A DNA stretch of 64,000 bases from contig NZ_CP113949.1 of NCBI RefSeq assembly GCF_026810445.1, forward strand, positions 4,030,001 through 4,094,000, given 5' to 3'. Every line of letters begins with the position of its first letter. Position 1 is the first letter of the stretch. This DNA is from Pseudomonas sp. BSw22131 (lineage in GTDB: Bacteria; Pseudomonadota; Gammaproteobacteria; Pseudomonadales; Pseudomonadaceae). A model generated the notes under the pieces. That model made no database searches. It worked only from the letters and a program-made list of their open reading frames with translations, and had not been told where the DNA came from. Shown piece by piece: positions 17,627-27,410 of this stretch. Made by a program: the position numbers and the translations under genes.

Positions 17627-18421
17627 ATGAACATTGATCTGACCGGCAAAACAGCATTGGTCACCGGCTCCACCCTCGGCATTGGCTATGCCATCGCCAA
17701 AGGCCTGGCCGAAGCAGGCGCAGATGTGATCGTCAATGGTCGCAAGCAGGACGCTGTCGATGCGGCGGTTTCAAAGATTAAAAAAGAAGTGTCAGGCGCA
17801 AAAGTACGCGGCGTTGCTACCGACGTGGGCAGCGCCCCGGGATGCAAGGCGTTGGTAGCGGCAGTCCCCCAGGTCGATATCCTGATCAACAACGTCGGTA
17901 TCTACGGACCACAGGATTTTTTCGACACGCCGGACGAGGTCTGGCAGCAGTTCTTCGACGTCAACGTGATGTCCGGCATTCGCCTGTCCCGCGCTTATGC
18001 GCAGGACATGGCCAAGCGCGGCTGGGGGCGGATTGTGTTTATTTCGTCGGAGTCGGCGCTCAACATCCCGGCCGACATGATCCACTACGGCTTCACCAAG
18101 ACCTCCAACCTCTCTGTTTCCCGCGGTCTGGCCAAGCGGATGGCAGGCACGGGTGTCACGGTCAATGCCGTGCTGCCCGGCCCGACGCTTTCGGAAGGTG
18201 TGGCTGAGATGCTCAAGGAAGAAGTGAAGAAGAGTGGTAAATCGCTGGAAGACGCCGCTGCCGATTTCGTCATGGCGCACCGGCCAAGCTCGATCATTCA
18301 GCGTGCAGCGAGTATTGAGGAGGTTGCAAACATGGTGGTGTATGTGTCGTCCCGGCAAGCCTCTGCCACCACAGGCGCAGCGTTGCGGGTGGACGGCGGC
18401 GTGGTCGACACCATCGCGTGA
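17627..18421 (+). CDS. Short-chain dehydrogenase/reductase
   Basis: A 264-residue classical SDR. The cofactor motif is TGSTLGIG (about residues 14-21), the structural motif NNVG, the catalytic serine in FISSESALN and YGFTK as the YxxxK pair. It ends with the usual DGG near the C-terminus (RVDGGVVDTIA). Start 17627 has AAGGAG about ten bases upstream. Substrate is not readable from sequence; the neighbouring galactose dehydrogenase and DeoR regulator make a sugar or polyol possible, but that is inference. Confidence 0.88.
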   Translation: MNIDLTGKTALVTGSTLGIGYAIAKGLAEAGADVIVNGRKQDAVDAAVSKIKKEVSGAKVRGVATDVGSAPGCKALVAAVPQVDILINNVGIYGPQDFFDTPDEVWQQFFDVNVMSGIRLSRAYAQDMAKRGWGRIVFISSESALNIPADMIHYGFTKTSNLSVSRGLAKRMAGTGVTVNAVLPGPTLSEGVAEMLKEEVKKSGKSLEDAAADFVMAHRPSSIIQRAASIEEVANMVVYVSSRQASATTGAALRVDGGVVDTIA

Positions 18422-18437
18422 AACAATCTTCAACCCG

Positions 18438-18460
18438 GAGGCGCCGTAGTCAGGCGCCTC
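18438..18460. terminator. Stem-loop between convergent genes
   Basis: GAGGCGCC (18438-18445) and GGCGCCTC (18453-18460) form a perfect eight-base stem with a seven-base loop, between the SDR and the convergent exported protein. No T-run follows on either strand, so it may be a weak or shared terminator. Confidence 0.5.
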
Positions 18461-18473
18461 ACGTGTTCACGCC

Positions 18474-19142
18474 TCAGTTTTTGGCGATCTGCGCCACTTC
18501 ACCCGACGTCACCAGAGCCTTGAGCGATGCATCGAACTGCTTCAGGGCATTCACTTGCAGTACGCGCTGCTGGTCGATCTGTGCAGCGATTTCTGGCGCG
18601 GCTTTGTCGTGTACCCACACCGACGACAGCTCTTTGCCGCCGTAGCCTTCGGCCTTGCCGATGTACTGCAGGTTGGTGTCGTAGAACTTCGCCACAAAAC
18701 GCGCTTCAACCGCGGTATTGCGCTGGGTGACGAGGCGGTTGTAAGTGTCGAGCATCACCACCACGTCAGGATGAGCCTGCATCACTGCGTCCAGACTGTC
18801 ATACACCGTAACCGACGCAAACTGCTTCTCCAGAGAACCCTTGAGCCAGTCAACGGCCAGTTTCGGATCGGAGCTGTTGACGAATGCCTGACGGATTCGG
18901 GAGTCCAGTGCGTCGTTTTTCACGCCCTTGAGGGCAACCGAGTGATAGCGTTCCAGATACTCGATGTTGCTGACGGTATTTTCGCTGTAGATCACACCCA
19001 CTGACTGGTTGGCTTGCAGGCCCATGGCGCTGTCGGCAACAGGCATGAGATGACAGGCTTGAGCGTCTGCGGCGTAGACCGATGTGGTGGCGACAGCTGC
19101 AGTGAATACGGCGACAAGAGCCAGCAGCACAGAAATTCTCAT
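18474..19142 (-). CDS. Exported protein of unknown function
   Basis: A 222-residue protein with a clear Sec signal peptide (MRISVLLALVAVFTAAVATTSVYA, cleavage near residue 24). The mature part is soluble, with alternating strands and helices; it contains VGVIYSENTVSNIEYLERYH, VTVYDSLDAVMQAHPDVVVM and a helical C-terminus. Such spacing is seen in pseudomonad periplasmic proteins sometimes labelled 'ATPase' without support; no nucleotide-binding motif is present. It appears to be a single gene, and function is unknown. Confidence 0.78.
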   Translation of the reverse strand: MRISVLLALVAVFTAAVATTSVYAADAQACHLMPVADSAMGLQANQSVGVIYSENTVSNIEYLERYHSVALKGVKNDALDSRIRQAFVNSSDPKLAVDWLKGSLEKQFASVTVYDSLDAVMQAHPDVVVMLDTYNRLVTQRNTAVEARFVAKFYDTNLQYIGKAEGYGGKELSSVWVHDKAAPEIAAQIDQQRVLQVNALKQFDASLKALVTSGEVAQIAKN

Positions 19143-19305
19143 CGCGTATCTCCTTGGGTAAACGCTGTTCGGTATTGGGCCATCCTCCTCTTTTGCCGGG
19201 AAAACAAAACTCGCGATTTTTGATGGTGACTATCAACTAAACGAATAGTGACGAACGCTTTGTTTCCAGGGTGTCCGCTGTTCTGAAATTCATTCCCGCC
19301 AACGC

Positions 19306-20196
19306 TCAAAACTCTCCGTATTCAGCCCGCATGCGACCGTTGCGTTTGACTTGATACAGCAGGCGGTCGACTTTTTCGACGAAAGACAGCGCGCCGGCAT
19401 CCTCCGCAGGAACCGTGGTGCCCACACCCAGGCTAAGGGTCAGAAGCGGTGAGACGTCGGATTTTTCGTGCACGATTTGCTGTTGACGCACCCGTTGCAT
19501 GCACTTCTCCGCCACCAGCCGAGCCTTGTCGAGAGGTGTTTCCGGGAGCAGCCAGACAAACTCTTCGACACTGATCCGCGCAATGAAATCGCGTGGTTTG
19601 TTGGCCGCTTGCGACAAGGTCTTGGCGACAATGTGCAGGGCTTCGTCGCCTTTGATGTGACCGTATTGGTCGTTGTACTGCTTGAAAAAGTCGATGTCGA
19701 TGATGATCAGCGAAAGCGGCAGTTGCGTGCCTTGCGCGTGTGCCCACTCGCGCTCGAGTACGGTGTCGAAGATGCGCCGGTTGGCGATGCCGGTTAGACC
19801 ATCCTGAAAAGAATATTCCTCAAGCTGTTTTTGCAGGCGGCTGAGGTGTTCTTCGGTCTTCTTGCGTTCGCTGATGTCGAACATGAAACCCACCAGCGAC
19901 TCGACTTCACCGTTCTAGCGCACCACATGCACCACGTCCCGAATCCACACGTAGTCGCCGTCTTTGGTCAACGGTCGATAGTCAGCCTCGTGATCAACAC
20001 CCGCCTTGGGCTGCGATACGCAGAAATCGACGACGTACGCCTGATCGTCGGGGTGCATGCGCGAAACCCAGTCGTCGATACCAATCCAGCTATGCGGTGT
20101 CCAGCCCAGCAACGTCTCTATTTGCGGGCCGATATAGCTGAAGGTCAGGGTCTGCCAGTCGATCCGACACGGAATCGCTTTGGTGGACTCAAACAA
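19306..20196 (-). pseudogene. PAS-GGDEF diguanylate cyclase disrupted by an in-frame amber codon
   Basis: The PAS part (20196 down to 19918) reads FTYIGPQ-like FSYIGPQIETLLGWTPHSWIG and ends VWIRDVVHVVR, where TAG at 19915-19917 stops it. The same frame continues as NGEVESLVGFMFDISERKK, so one base change accounts for the stop. The GGDEF domain follows (SFQDGLTGIANRRIF, FFKQYNDQYGH), but its active-site motif is RISVEEF instead of the usual GGEEF, so catalysis is doubtful even without the stop. Upstream of 20196 the frame is closed by a TGA and no clear start or ribosome-binding site is seen, so the N-terminus is probably lost too. The 165 bases before the permease hold nothing recognised. 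Confidence 0.8.
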
Positions 20197-20361
20197 GGTT
20201 TTATGACATCGCTGTCAGTGCCAGGCGGCAGGCATGCTTCGCTCATGATCGACCCTGTTCAAGGATGGAAAGTGCGAAGCAGCATGTTGCCGCACAGGCC
20301 CTGACGCAAGCGACAAATGCCGCTGGACAGACGCGGTTTTACCCGCTCGGCGGATAGGCGT

Positions 20362-21639
20362 TTATTGCATCAGCGGGTACACCAGCGCCGAGATCGCCAC
20401 CAGACCGACCACCACCACAAACACATTCGACAGCTTGCCAGCGTACTGACGCATGGCTGGGACTTTGTGGATGGCGTACATCGGCATGAGGAACAACAGC
20501 GCTGCAATCACCGGGCCGCCCAGGGTTTCGATCATGCCGAGAATGCTCGGGTTGAGCGTCGCCACCAGCCAGCAAACCACCAGCATGAACCCTGCAGTCA
20601 GACGATCCAGCACTCGCGGCGAAGGCCGACGGCCTGTTTTTACAACCAGCCCCTTGAGGCCTTCGCTCGCACCGATGTAATGGCCCAGAAAGGACTTGGT
20701 GATTGCCACGAAGGCAATCAGCGGCGCGGCAAACGCGATGGTGGGGTTGCTGAAATGATTGGCCAGATACGACAGGATCGACAGGTTTTGCGATTTCGCT
20801 TCGGCCAGTTGCTCAGGCGACAGCGTCAGCACGCAACTGAACACAAAGAACAGCACCATCACCACCATCAACCCATGCGCGCGGGCGAGGATTTGCGAAC
20901 TACGCTGCTCAGCGTGTTCTGCGTAGTGGCGCTTCTGATCGACGGCAAAGGCCGAGATGATCGGTGAGTGGTTGAAAGAGAAGACCATCACCGGGATCGC
21001 CAGCCACAAGGTGTGCAGCAACGCCGAAGGCTCAGGCAATGTGGTCGCGGTGGAGAGAATTCCGCCCGTCCAGTGCGGCACCAGAAACACCGCCAGAAAC
21101 AACAACGCGACGATAAACGGATAAACCATCAGGCTCATGGCCTTGACGATGATCCGCTCGCCGCAGCGCACCACGGCGAGCAATCCCAGAATCAGCAAAA
21201 ATGCCAGCAATGCACGCGGCGGAGGCTGAACGTGCATCTGATGCTCAAGGAAACTGGTAACCGTATTGGTCAGCGCCACGCTGTAGATCAGCAGGATGGG
21301 GAACACGGCAAAGAAATACAGCAGCGTGATCAGCGCCCCGGCACCCTTGCCGAAATGCTGCTCGACGACTTCGGTGATGTCGGCACCGTCGCGCCCCGAC
21401 AGCACAAATCGGGTCAGGCCGCGGTGCGCGTAAAACGTCATCGGGAATGCCAGCAACGCCAGGATCACCAAAGGCCAGAAGCCGCCGATGCCTGCATTGA
21501 TCGGCAGGAACAGGGTACCCGCACCGATGGCGGTGCCAAACAGACCGAGCATCCAGGTCGTGTCGTTGCGGTTCCATGAATCGACGCTCGCGGGTGCGGT
21601 GTCGAAGCGTTCTTCGACGCTATTGGCCTGATCATTCAT
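20362..21639 (-). CDS. HAAAP-family amino-acid permease (SdaC/serine transporter type)
   Basis: A 425-residue inner-membrane protein with about eleven hydrophobic helices. The N-terminal family motif is FGTAIGAGTLFLPINAG, and later VFSFNHSPIISAF resembles the conserved region of serine/threonine proton symporters. ATG 21639 has GGAG a few bases upstream; the extra residues up to 21795 are not used. Substrate is probably serine or another hydroxy- or aromatic amino acid. It is divergent from the RND adaptor gene. Confidence 0.86.
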   Translation of the reverse strand: MNDQANSVEERFDTAPASVDSWNRNDTTWMLGLFGTAIGAGTLFLPINAGIGGFWPLVILALLAFPMTFYAHRGLTRFVLSGRDGADITEVVEQHFGKGAGALITLLYFFAVFPILLIYSVALTNTVTSFLEHQMHVQPPPRALLAFLLILGLLAVVRCGERIIVKAMSLMVYPFIVALLFLAVFLVPHWTGGILSTATTLPEPSALLHTLWLAIPVMVFSFNHSPIISAFAVDQKRHYAEHAEQRSSQILARAHGLMVVMVLFFVFSCVLTLSPEQLAEAKSQNLSILSYLANHFSNPTIAFAAPLIAFVAITKSFLGHYIGASEGLKGLVVKTGRRPSPRVLDRLTAGFMLVVCWLVATLNPSILGMIETLGGPVIAALLFLMPMYAIHKVPAMRQYAGKLSNVFVVVVGLVAISALVYPLMQ

Positions 21640-22002
21640 CCGGTCGATGTCTCCGTTGCCGGTGATAGCTACATGGTCAAAAGCGCGTCGAAAAACATGG
21701 CAGTCGGCGCCCCTGACCGGTTCTCTACAGGGAAAGGGGCGCGATTGTCCGGGATTAGGGAAAAGAATCAAAGGCTTGTCTGACAAGATGAGCATTTACA
21801 GACCAATCCGACAGCGATGCAGGGAGCGTGCTCACGCGTGTAGCAAGCAGATTCTTTTCTGGCGCGCGGTCACTGTTGGCCCGCTACCTAAGTACTGGCC
21901 CAACATTTGCTCACCAGCAGCGTCGCTGATAAATAAATAGCCTAACTACACGCGCATGGATGTGTACGATTGGGATCATTTCTTGTTTCTTCAGGTTTGC
22001 GA
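21640..22002. other. 363-base gap between the divergent permease and RND genes
   Basis: This gap must hold the promoters of both flanking genes. An A/T-rich patch (AAATAAATAG near 21932-21941) lies about 60 bases before the adaptor start and is a plausible promoter region. No gene, clear operator palindrome or terminator was recognised. Confidence 0.4.
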
Positions 22003-23151
22003 ATGCCTTCTTCCCGGTTTTTACGCATTGCCATCGTCGCCGTATTCGCCCTGTTCAGTGTGCTGAGTGGGTGCGAAAAACCGCAACCTGCAGCCATTAT
22101 CGAACAACCGATACGAGTCGATGTGGTGACTGCGGTGCGCTCCAGTAAGGCGCCGACTACTGTCTTGACCGGGCGTCTGGAGGCATACCGCACTGCGGAA
22201 ATTCGTGCGCGAGTGGCTGGCATCGTCGAGAAACGCACGTACACCGAGGGCTCGGAGGTCAAAGCCGGTGCGCTGCTGTTCCTGATCGACCCTGCTCCCC
22301 TCAAGGCGAGCCTTGCCGCCGCCGAAGCAGAACTCGCCCAGGCCGGCGCCACGGCGGATGCCGCGAGCGACGTCGCCCAGCGCTCCAGACAGTTGCGCGA
22401 TTACGATTCGATCAGTGTTCAGCAGTACCGCAAAGATCTGTTTCTGGAAAAACAACTTCGCGCCGCCGAGCAACTGGCCGCTGCCAAAGTGCGCAGCGCC
22501 CGGTTGCAGCTCGATTACGCGAGCGTGACCTCGCCCATTACCGGGCGCGCTCGACGCGCGATGATCACCGAAGGCGCAATGGTGGGCCAGGATGAAGGCA
22601 CCAAACTCACCACCGTCGAACAGATCGACCCGATCTACGTGAATTTTTCCCAGCCGGCGACCGAGTTTCTGGCGCTGCGCAAAGCCACCGTCACGCAGGA
22701 AAAAAACAGCGAACCGATGCCGGTCAATGTGCGCCTGGGCGACGGATCACTGTACGGCACGCCGGGCAAGCTGCTGTTTTCCGACACCGCCGTTGACCCG
22801 CAAACCGACACCGTCGCCATGCGCGCGCTGTTCAGCAACCCCGATCATCTGTTGCTGCCCGGCATGTACGTGCAGGTGGAGTTTCAGCGGCCAGAAGCCC
22901 AAACGGCTGTTCTGATCCCGCAGCACGGCCTGACCCGCACGCGCACCGGCGCCTTCGTCATGCTCGAGGTCAATGGCCACGCCCGGCAGGTCGCGGTGAC
23001 CGCCGACACCCTGGAAGGCAAGCAATGGCGCGTCACCTCCGGACTCACGGGCGGCGAGCGGGTAATTCTGGATGGCGGTGCCCTGAGTGACGGACAAGCA
23101 GTGCAAGCGAAGTCTTTGACGAGCAACAGCAGTGTGGCAGAGCGCCAATAA
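22003..23151 (+). CDS. RND efflux periplasmic adaptor (membrane fusion) lipoprotein
   Basis: A 382-residue adaptor of the AcrA/MexA family. The signal ends in a lipobox (FSVLSGC, lipidated Cys about residue 21). The beta-barrel/lipoyl start reads VLTGRLEAYRTAEIRARVAG, then an alpha hairpin (about 85-145), the second lipoyl half (YASVTSPITGRARRAMITEG) and the barrel and membrane-proximal domains. It links the pump to an outer-membrane channel. ATG 22003 gives the signal peptide; the extension to 21970 is rejected. The pump gene follows nine bases later. Confidence 0.92.
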   Translation: MPSSRFLRIAIVAVFALFSVLSGCEKPQPAAIIEQPIRVDVVTAVRSSKAPTTVLTGRLEAYRTAEIRARVAGIVEKRTYTEGSEVKAGALLFLIDPAPLKASLAAAEAELAQAGATADAASDVAQRSRQLRDYDSISVQQYRKDLFLEKQLRAAEQLAAAKVRSARLQLDYASVTSPITGRARRAMITEGAMVGQDEGTKLTTVEQIDPIYVNFSQPATEFLALRKATVTQEKNSEPMPVNVRLGDGSLYGTPGKLLFSDTAVDPQTDTVAMRALFSNPDHLLLPGMYVQVEFQRPEAQTAVLIPQHGLTRTRTGAFVMLEVNGHARQVAVTADTLEGKQWRVTSGLTGGERVILDGGALSDGQAVQAKSLTSNSSVAERQ

Positions 23152-23159
23152 GGAAATTC

Positions 23160-26100
23160 ATGTCCACCTTCTTCATAGATCGCCCGGTCATGGCCTGGGT
23201 GATCGCGATCTTTATTGTGCTCAGTGGCGGTTTTGCCGCTTCCCGGTTATCGGTCGAGCAATACCCAAACGTGGCGCCGCCCAGGGTCACGATCTCCGCC
23301 AGTTATCCCGGCGCTTCGCCGGAGGTTGCCGAGAGAACCGTCACTTCAGTCATCGAGCGCGAACTCAACGGTATTCCCGGGCTGCTCTATTTCAACTCCA
23401 CCAGCTCTGAAGGGCTGGTGGAGCTGAGCCTGTATTTTGAAACCGGCACCAACACCAAACTGGCGGCAGTGGAGGTGCAAAACCGCATTCGACGGGTGGA
23501 GGAGCGGCTGCCGGAAAGCGTGCGTCGCCAGGGCATTGGCGTTGAGCAGAGCGGGGAAAACCAGTTGTTGTTCGTCACGCTCACCGCCGACAACCCCAGC
23601 GTTGACGACATCCAGCTGGGCGATTACGCCACCAGCATCGTGCGTCCGGCACTGTTGCGGGTGCATGGAGTGGGTCAGGTGGAGGTCTACAGTCCGGAAT
23701 ACGCCATGCGTATCTGGCCTGATGTTCACAGGCTGACAGCTACCGGCATCACCACCACCGAACTGATCTCTGCGATCAGCCTGCAAAACCAGAGGATCAC
23801 GCTGGGCGCCATCGGGGCATCGCCCTCGCCTGCGGGCACCGCGATTACCGCGCCGCTGACCGTACAGGAAGAGCTCGACACGCCCGGCGCTTTTGGCGCG
23901 ATCGCCCTGCGCGTCAACAACGACGGCTCGGCGTTGCGCGTGGCCGATGTAGCCCGAGTCGAACTCGGTGGCAACAATTACGCCTACCCGGCGTTCGTCA
24001 ATGGCCGCTATGCAGGTGCAATCTCAATCAAGCTGGCGTCCGGCGCCAACGCATTGAGCACCACCGAGGCAGTGAAAAAAACCATGGAGGCGCTGGCTGC
24101 TCAGTTCCCGCCTGGCATGCACTACCAGACCGCGTTCGATACCTCGGTGTTCGTCAAGCTTTCGATCATCAAGGTCGGTTACACACTGATCGAAGCCATG
24201 GTGCTGGTGTTTCTGGTGATGTGGCTATTTCTCGGCAGTTGGCGCGCCACGCTGATTCCCGGGCTGGTGGTGCCAATTGCGCTGGCAGGCACCTGTGGCG
24301 TGATGTGGATGCTGGGATTTTCGCTGAACGTGCTGACGATGTTCGGCATGGTCCTGGCCATCGGCATTCTGGTGGACGATGCAATCGTGGTAGTGGAGAA
24401 CGTCGAGCGCATCATGCGCGAAGAAGGGCTGCCACCTCGTCAGGCGACTCTCAAAGCGATGGGCCAGATCAGCGGTGCGATTATTGCCATTACGCTTGTG
24501 CTCACCGCTGTGTTCATTCCCATGGCCCTGTTTCAGGGTGCTGTGGAACAAATCTATCGGCAATTTCCCGTGGCCCTTGCGGTGCCGATGGTGCTTTCGG
24601 CATTTCTCGCCCTGAGCTTCACCCCGGCGCTCTGCGCCACGTTGCTCAAACCGGTCGGACATAAACGCTCGGTGGGTCGTCTCGCACGCCTGAGCCCTGC
24701 CCTCGCGCGCTTTTACGCCCACACCCTGACCGGTTTCTTACGTCGGCCGGTTCGGTTTCTGCTGTTGTACCTTGCGTTGTTTGCAGCGATGGCGCTGCTC
24801 ATGGCGCGGCTGCCCGGTGCTTTTCTACCCAGTGAAGACAAGGGCGGTTTCGCCACCGTAATCATGCTGCCCACCGGATCGACCCAAGCCGATACCCGGG
24901 AGGTGCTGGATGAAGTGCAAGCCTTCCTCAAAACCGATTCGAACATCGCCAGCCTGTTCGCCATGCAGGGTTTCAGTTATTTCGGTGATGGCCAGAACGC
25001 GGGCATGATCTGGCCAACCCTGATCGACTGGGGCCTGCGAAAACAGCCCGACCAGCAGCTGGACGCCATTCTGGCGCGGGTCAACGAGCATTTCGAACAC
25101 GGCACCTCGCGTCATCCAAAAGCCCAGGTCAAGGCAATCAATACGCCGCCCCTGCCGTCGATGGGGCGCATCGAGGGCATTGACCTGCGCCTCCAGGACC
25201 GAAGCGGACTGGGGCATGACGCGTTGATCGACGCCAAAAATCAACTGCTCGCACTGGCCGCCAAAGACCCTGCCTTGGTCAATATGTCGTTTTCGGGGCA
25301 GGACGACGCGCCGCAATTGCGGGTATCGATTGATCGCCTGAAGGCCCAGAGCATGGGTGTGTCGTTAAGCGAGATCAATCAGACCATGGCCACCTTGTAC
25401 GGCTCGGATTACCTCGGGGACTTCATCTACAACAATCAGGTGCGGCGGATTATCGTTCAGGCCGAAGGCAAGGACCGCCAGCAGCCAGAGAGCCTGCTTC
25501 AAGCGCAGGTCCGTAACAAAGCCGGAGGGATGGTGCCGCTGAGCGCTTTCGTGAGCATGCGCTGGACCGTCGACGCGCTGGAAATCGAGCACTTCAACGG
25601 GTTTGCGGCTCTGCAAATCGGCGGTGCACCGGCCAAGGGTTACAGCACAAGACAGGCGATGGACGCCTTGACGCGTCTGGTCGATGAACTACCAGGCGGG
25701 TTCGGTCTGGAATGGTCGGGGCAGTCGTATCAGGAGCGAGTGTCGAGCAATCAGATGCCGATGCTGTTTGGCGTGTCGATTCTGGTGATCTTCTTCTGTC
25801 TGGCCGCCCTGTACGAAAGCTGGTCGATCCCGATGGCGGTGATTCTTGCGATCCCGCTAGGCGCCATCGGCGCGTTGCTGGCAACCACATTGCGCGGCAT
25901 GCCGGACGATCTTTACTTCAAGGTCGGGCTGATCACAGTGATCGGGCTGTCGGCAAAAAACGCGATTCTGATCATTGAGGTTGCCGAAACCCTGCACCGG
26001 CAGGGTGCGTCAGTGTTGCACGCAGCACTTGAAGCCGCGCGCATGCGCCTGCGCCCTATCGTCATGACATCGCTGGCCTTCATCTTTGGGGTACTGCCGT

Positions 26101-26279
26101 TGATGCTGGCGACCGGCCCTGGCTCTGCCAGCCAGCGGGCCATCGGTACCAGCGTGTTCGGCGGTATGCTGAGTGCGACCATCCTCACGCTGTTTTTCGT
26201 ACCGCTGCTTTACGGACTGGTCATGCGTTTACGCCGACCCAAGCGGCTTGCCGAGCCATCACCCGACATCCGCGCCTAG
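23160..26279 (+). CDS. RND multidrug efflux pump, inner-membrane transporter
   Basis: A 1039-residue HAE1-type RND transporter with two repeats of six helices and large periplasmic loops. It starts MSTFFIDRPVMAWVIAIF as in AcrB/MexF relatives. The proton-relay acidic pair is in GILVDDAIVVVENVERI (helix 4), and the second-half motif is GLSAKNAILIIEVAE with the relay lysine. Length and motifs are normal, so the pump is probably functional. No outer-membrane factor gene follows: the convergent neighbour is the broken two-component system, so it must use a channel encoded elsewhere. Drug range cannot be read from sequence. Confidence 0.93.
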   Translation: MSTFFIDRPVMAWVIAIFIVLSGGFAASRLSVEQYPNVAPPRVTISASYPGASPEVAERTVTSVIERELNGIPGLLYFNSTSSEGLVELSLYFETGTNTKLAAVEVQNRIRRVEERLPESVRRQGIGVEQSGENQLLFVTLTADNPSVDDIQLGDYATSIVRPALLRVHGVGQVEVYSPEYAMRIWPDVHRLTATGITTTELISAISLQNQRITLGAIGASPSPAGTAITAPLTVQEELDTPGAFGAIALRVNNDGSALRVADVARVELGGNNYAYPAFVNGRYAGAISIKLASGANALSTTEAVKKTMEALAAQFPPGMHYQTAFDTSVFVKLSIIKVGYTLIEAMVLVFLVMWLFLGSWRATLIPGLVVPIALAGTCGVMWMLGFSLNVLTMFGMVLAIGILVDDAIVVVENVERIMREEGLPPRQATLKAMGQISGAIIAITLVLTAVFIPMALFQGAVEQIYRQFPVALAVPMVLSAFLALSFTPALCATLLKPVGHKRSVGRLARLSPALARFYAHTLTGFLRRPVRFLLLYLALFAAMALLMARLPGAFLPSEDKGGFATVIMLPTGSTQADTREVLDEVQAFLKTDSNIASLFAMQGFSYFGDGQNAGMIWPTLIDWGLRKQPDQQLDAILARVNEHFEHGTSRHPKAQVKAINTPPLPSMGRIEGIDLRLQDRSGLGHDALIDAKNQLLALAAKDPALVNMSFSGQDDAPQLRVSIDRLKAQSMGVSLSEINQTMATLYGSDYLGDFIYNNQVRRIIVQAEGKDRQQPESLLQAQVRNKAGGMVPLSAFVSMRWTVDALEIEHFNGFAALQIGGAPAKGYSTRQAMDALTRLVDELPGGFGLEWSGQSYQERVSSNQMPMLFGVSILVIFFCLAALYESWSIPMAVILAIPLGAIGALLATTLRGMPDDLYFKVGLITVIGLSAKNAILIIEVAETLHRQGASVLHAALEAARMRLRPIVMTSLAFIFGVLPLMLATGPGSASQRAIGTSVFGGMLSATILTLFFVPLLYGLVMRLRRPKRLAEPSPDIRA

Positions 26280-26293
26280 CGGCAGCCCGGCAA

Positions 26294-27004
26294 TCAGACA
26301 CCGAGCGGGGTTGTAGCACTGCCCCGAAGCGGCATCTGCAACTCGACCCGCAAGCCATCAGGTCGGCTGTCAAAACGCAGCGAACACCCGCAACGCTGGA
26401 CAATCGCCTGCACGATGGCCAGCCCCAGCCCGGCGCCGGGGCTTTTGCCGTTGCGCCAGAAGCGCTGAGTGAGTTTGTCCAGATCGGTCTCAGGAATACC
26501 GGGGCCGTGGTCACGCACGCAAAAATGCGCCTGGCCGCCCTGAGTCTGGAGGGTGAGCTCCACGCGGGTGTCGGCCGGGGCGTGCCGCAAGGCGTTGTCC
26601 AGCAGATTGCGCAACGCGGCGATGGCCAACACCGCAGGCATTTCCAGGGAGGCCGAAGACACTGACGGCGAAACGCTCAATACGATGCGCGCTTCGTCGC
26701 CATGAGCAGCGTCCTGAATGGCCAGCCGGGCAACCTGGTGGGCATCGCACTGAACACCGTCGTCGAACGACAAGCTGCCCTCGACCCTGGCCAGCAGCAG
26801 TAACTGTTCAAGTGTTCGGTGGAGGCGGTCAGCGCCCGCTTCTGCTTGGGCAAGCGCCTTGTCTCGGGCAGCGCCGTCAGTCATCTGGGCCACTTGCAGG
26901 TGGGTCTTGATCGCCGTCAACGGACTGCGCAGCTCATGGGCGGCATCGCCGGTCAACCGACGCTCGCGGTCAATGGTCTGAGCAATACGCTGAAACAGCT
27001 GGGG
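26294..27004 (-). pseudogene. Histidine kinase C-terminal half, sensor part deleted
   Basis: Only the catalytic half of a QseC-like kinase survives. It begins abruptly with QLFQRIAQTIDRERRLTG and keeps the H-box (GDAAHELRSPLTAIK), the N-box (ALRNLLDNALRHAP), the G1 motif (VRDHGPGIPE) and the G2 motif (GAGLGLAI). The membrane helices and periplasmic sensor (normally about 230 residues) are missing. The sequence joins the response-regulator remnant at about 27001-27003 in a different reading frame. A TTG at 26956 could start a short soluble fragment, but no ribosome-binding site is evident. Confidence 0.85.
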
Positions 27005-27410
27005 GGTCGTAGGTCAGGCAACCGTGGGTGATGACGTTGACGCTACGCCCGGCCATTCGCCGGATCAGCGTGTGCAACCGCGCGCTGAGTTCACGCAGGT
27101 CGAAAGGTTTGAGCAGATAGTCATCCGCGCCTGCCTGCAAGCCATCGACCCGGTCAGACACGGTATCGCGAGCGGTAAGAATCAATACCGGCAGATCGGT
27201 GCCTTGGTGACGCAATTGCCTGAGCAGCTTGAGGCCGTCTTCGTCCGGGAGACCGAGGTCCAGCACCATCACATCGAAGTGCGCCGCCGACAACATAACG
27301 CGTGCAGCGGAGGCAGTGGCGACCCGATCCAGTGTCAGGCCTTGCGCTTCCAGGCCTGCAACAATACCGCTAGCAATCAGATCGTCGTCTTCGCAGAGCA
27401 ATACGTGCAT
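27003..27410 (-). pseudogene. Response regulator reduced to its receiver domain
   Basis: An OmpR-type (QseB-like) regulator beginning MHVLLCEDDDLIASG. The receiver is complete: acidic pair EDD, phospho-Asp in VMVLDLGLPDEDG, Thr/Ser in VLILTARD and Lys in YLLKPFDLRE. After HGCLTYDP, where the DNA-binding winged helix should begin, the frame runs into the kinase remnant out of frame and ends at a stop at 26970 after nine foreign residues. It therefore lacks DNA-binding ability. ATG 27422 is an alternative start. Its position beside the RND genes suggests it once regulated the pump. Confidence 0.85.
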
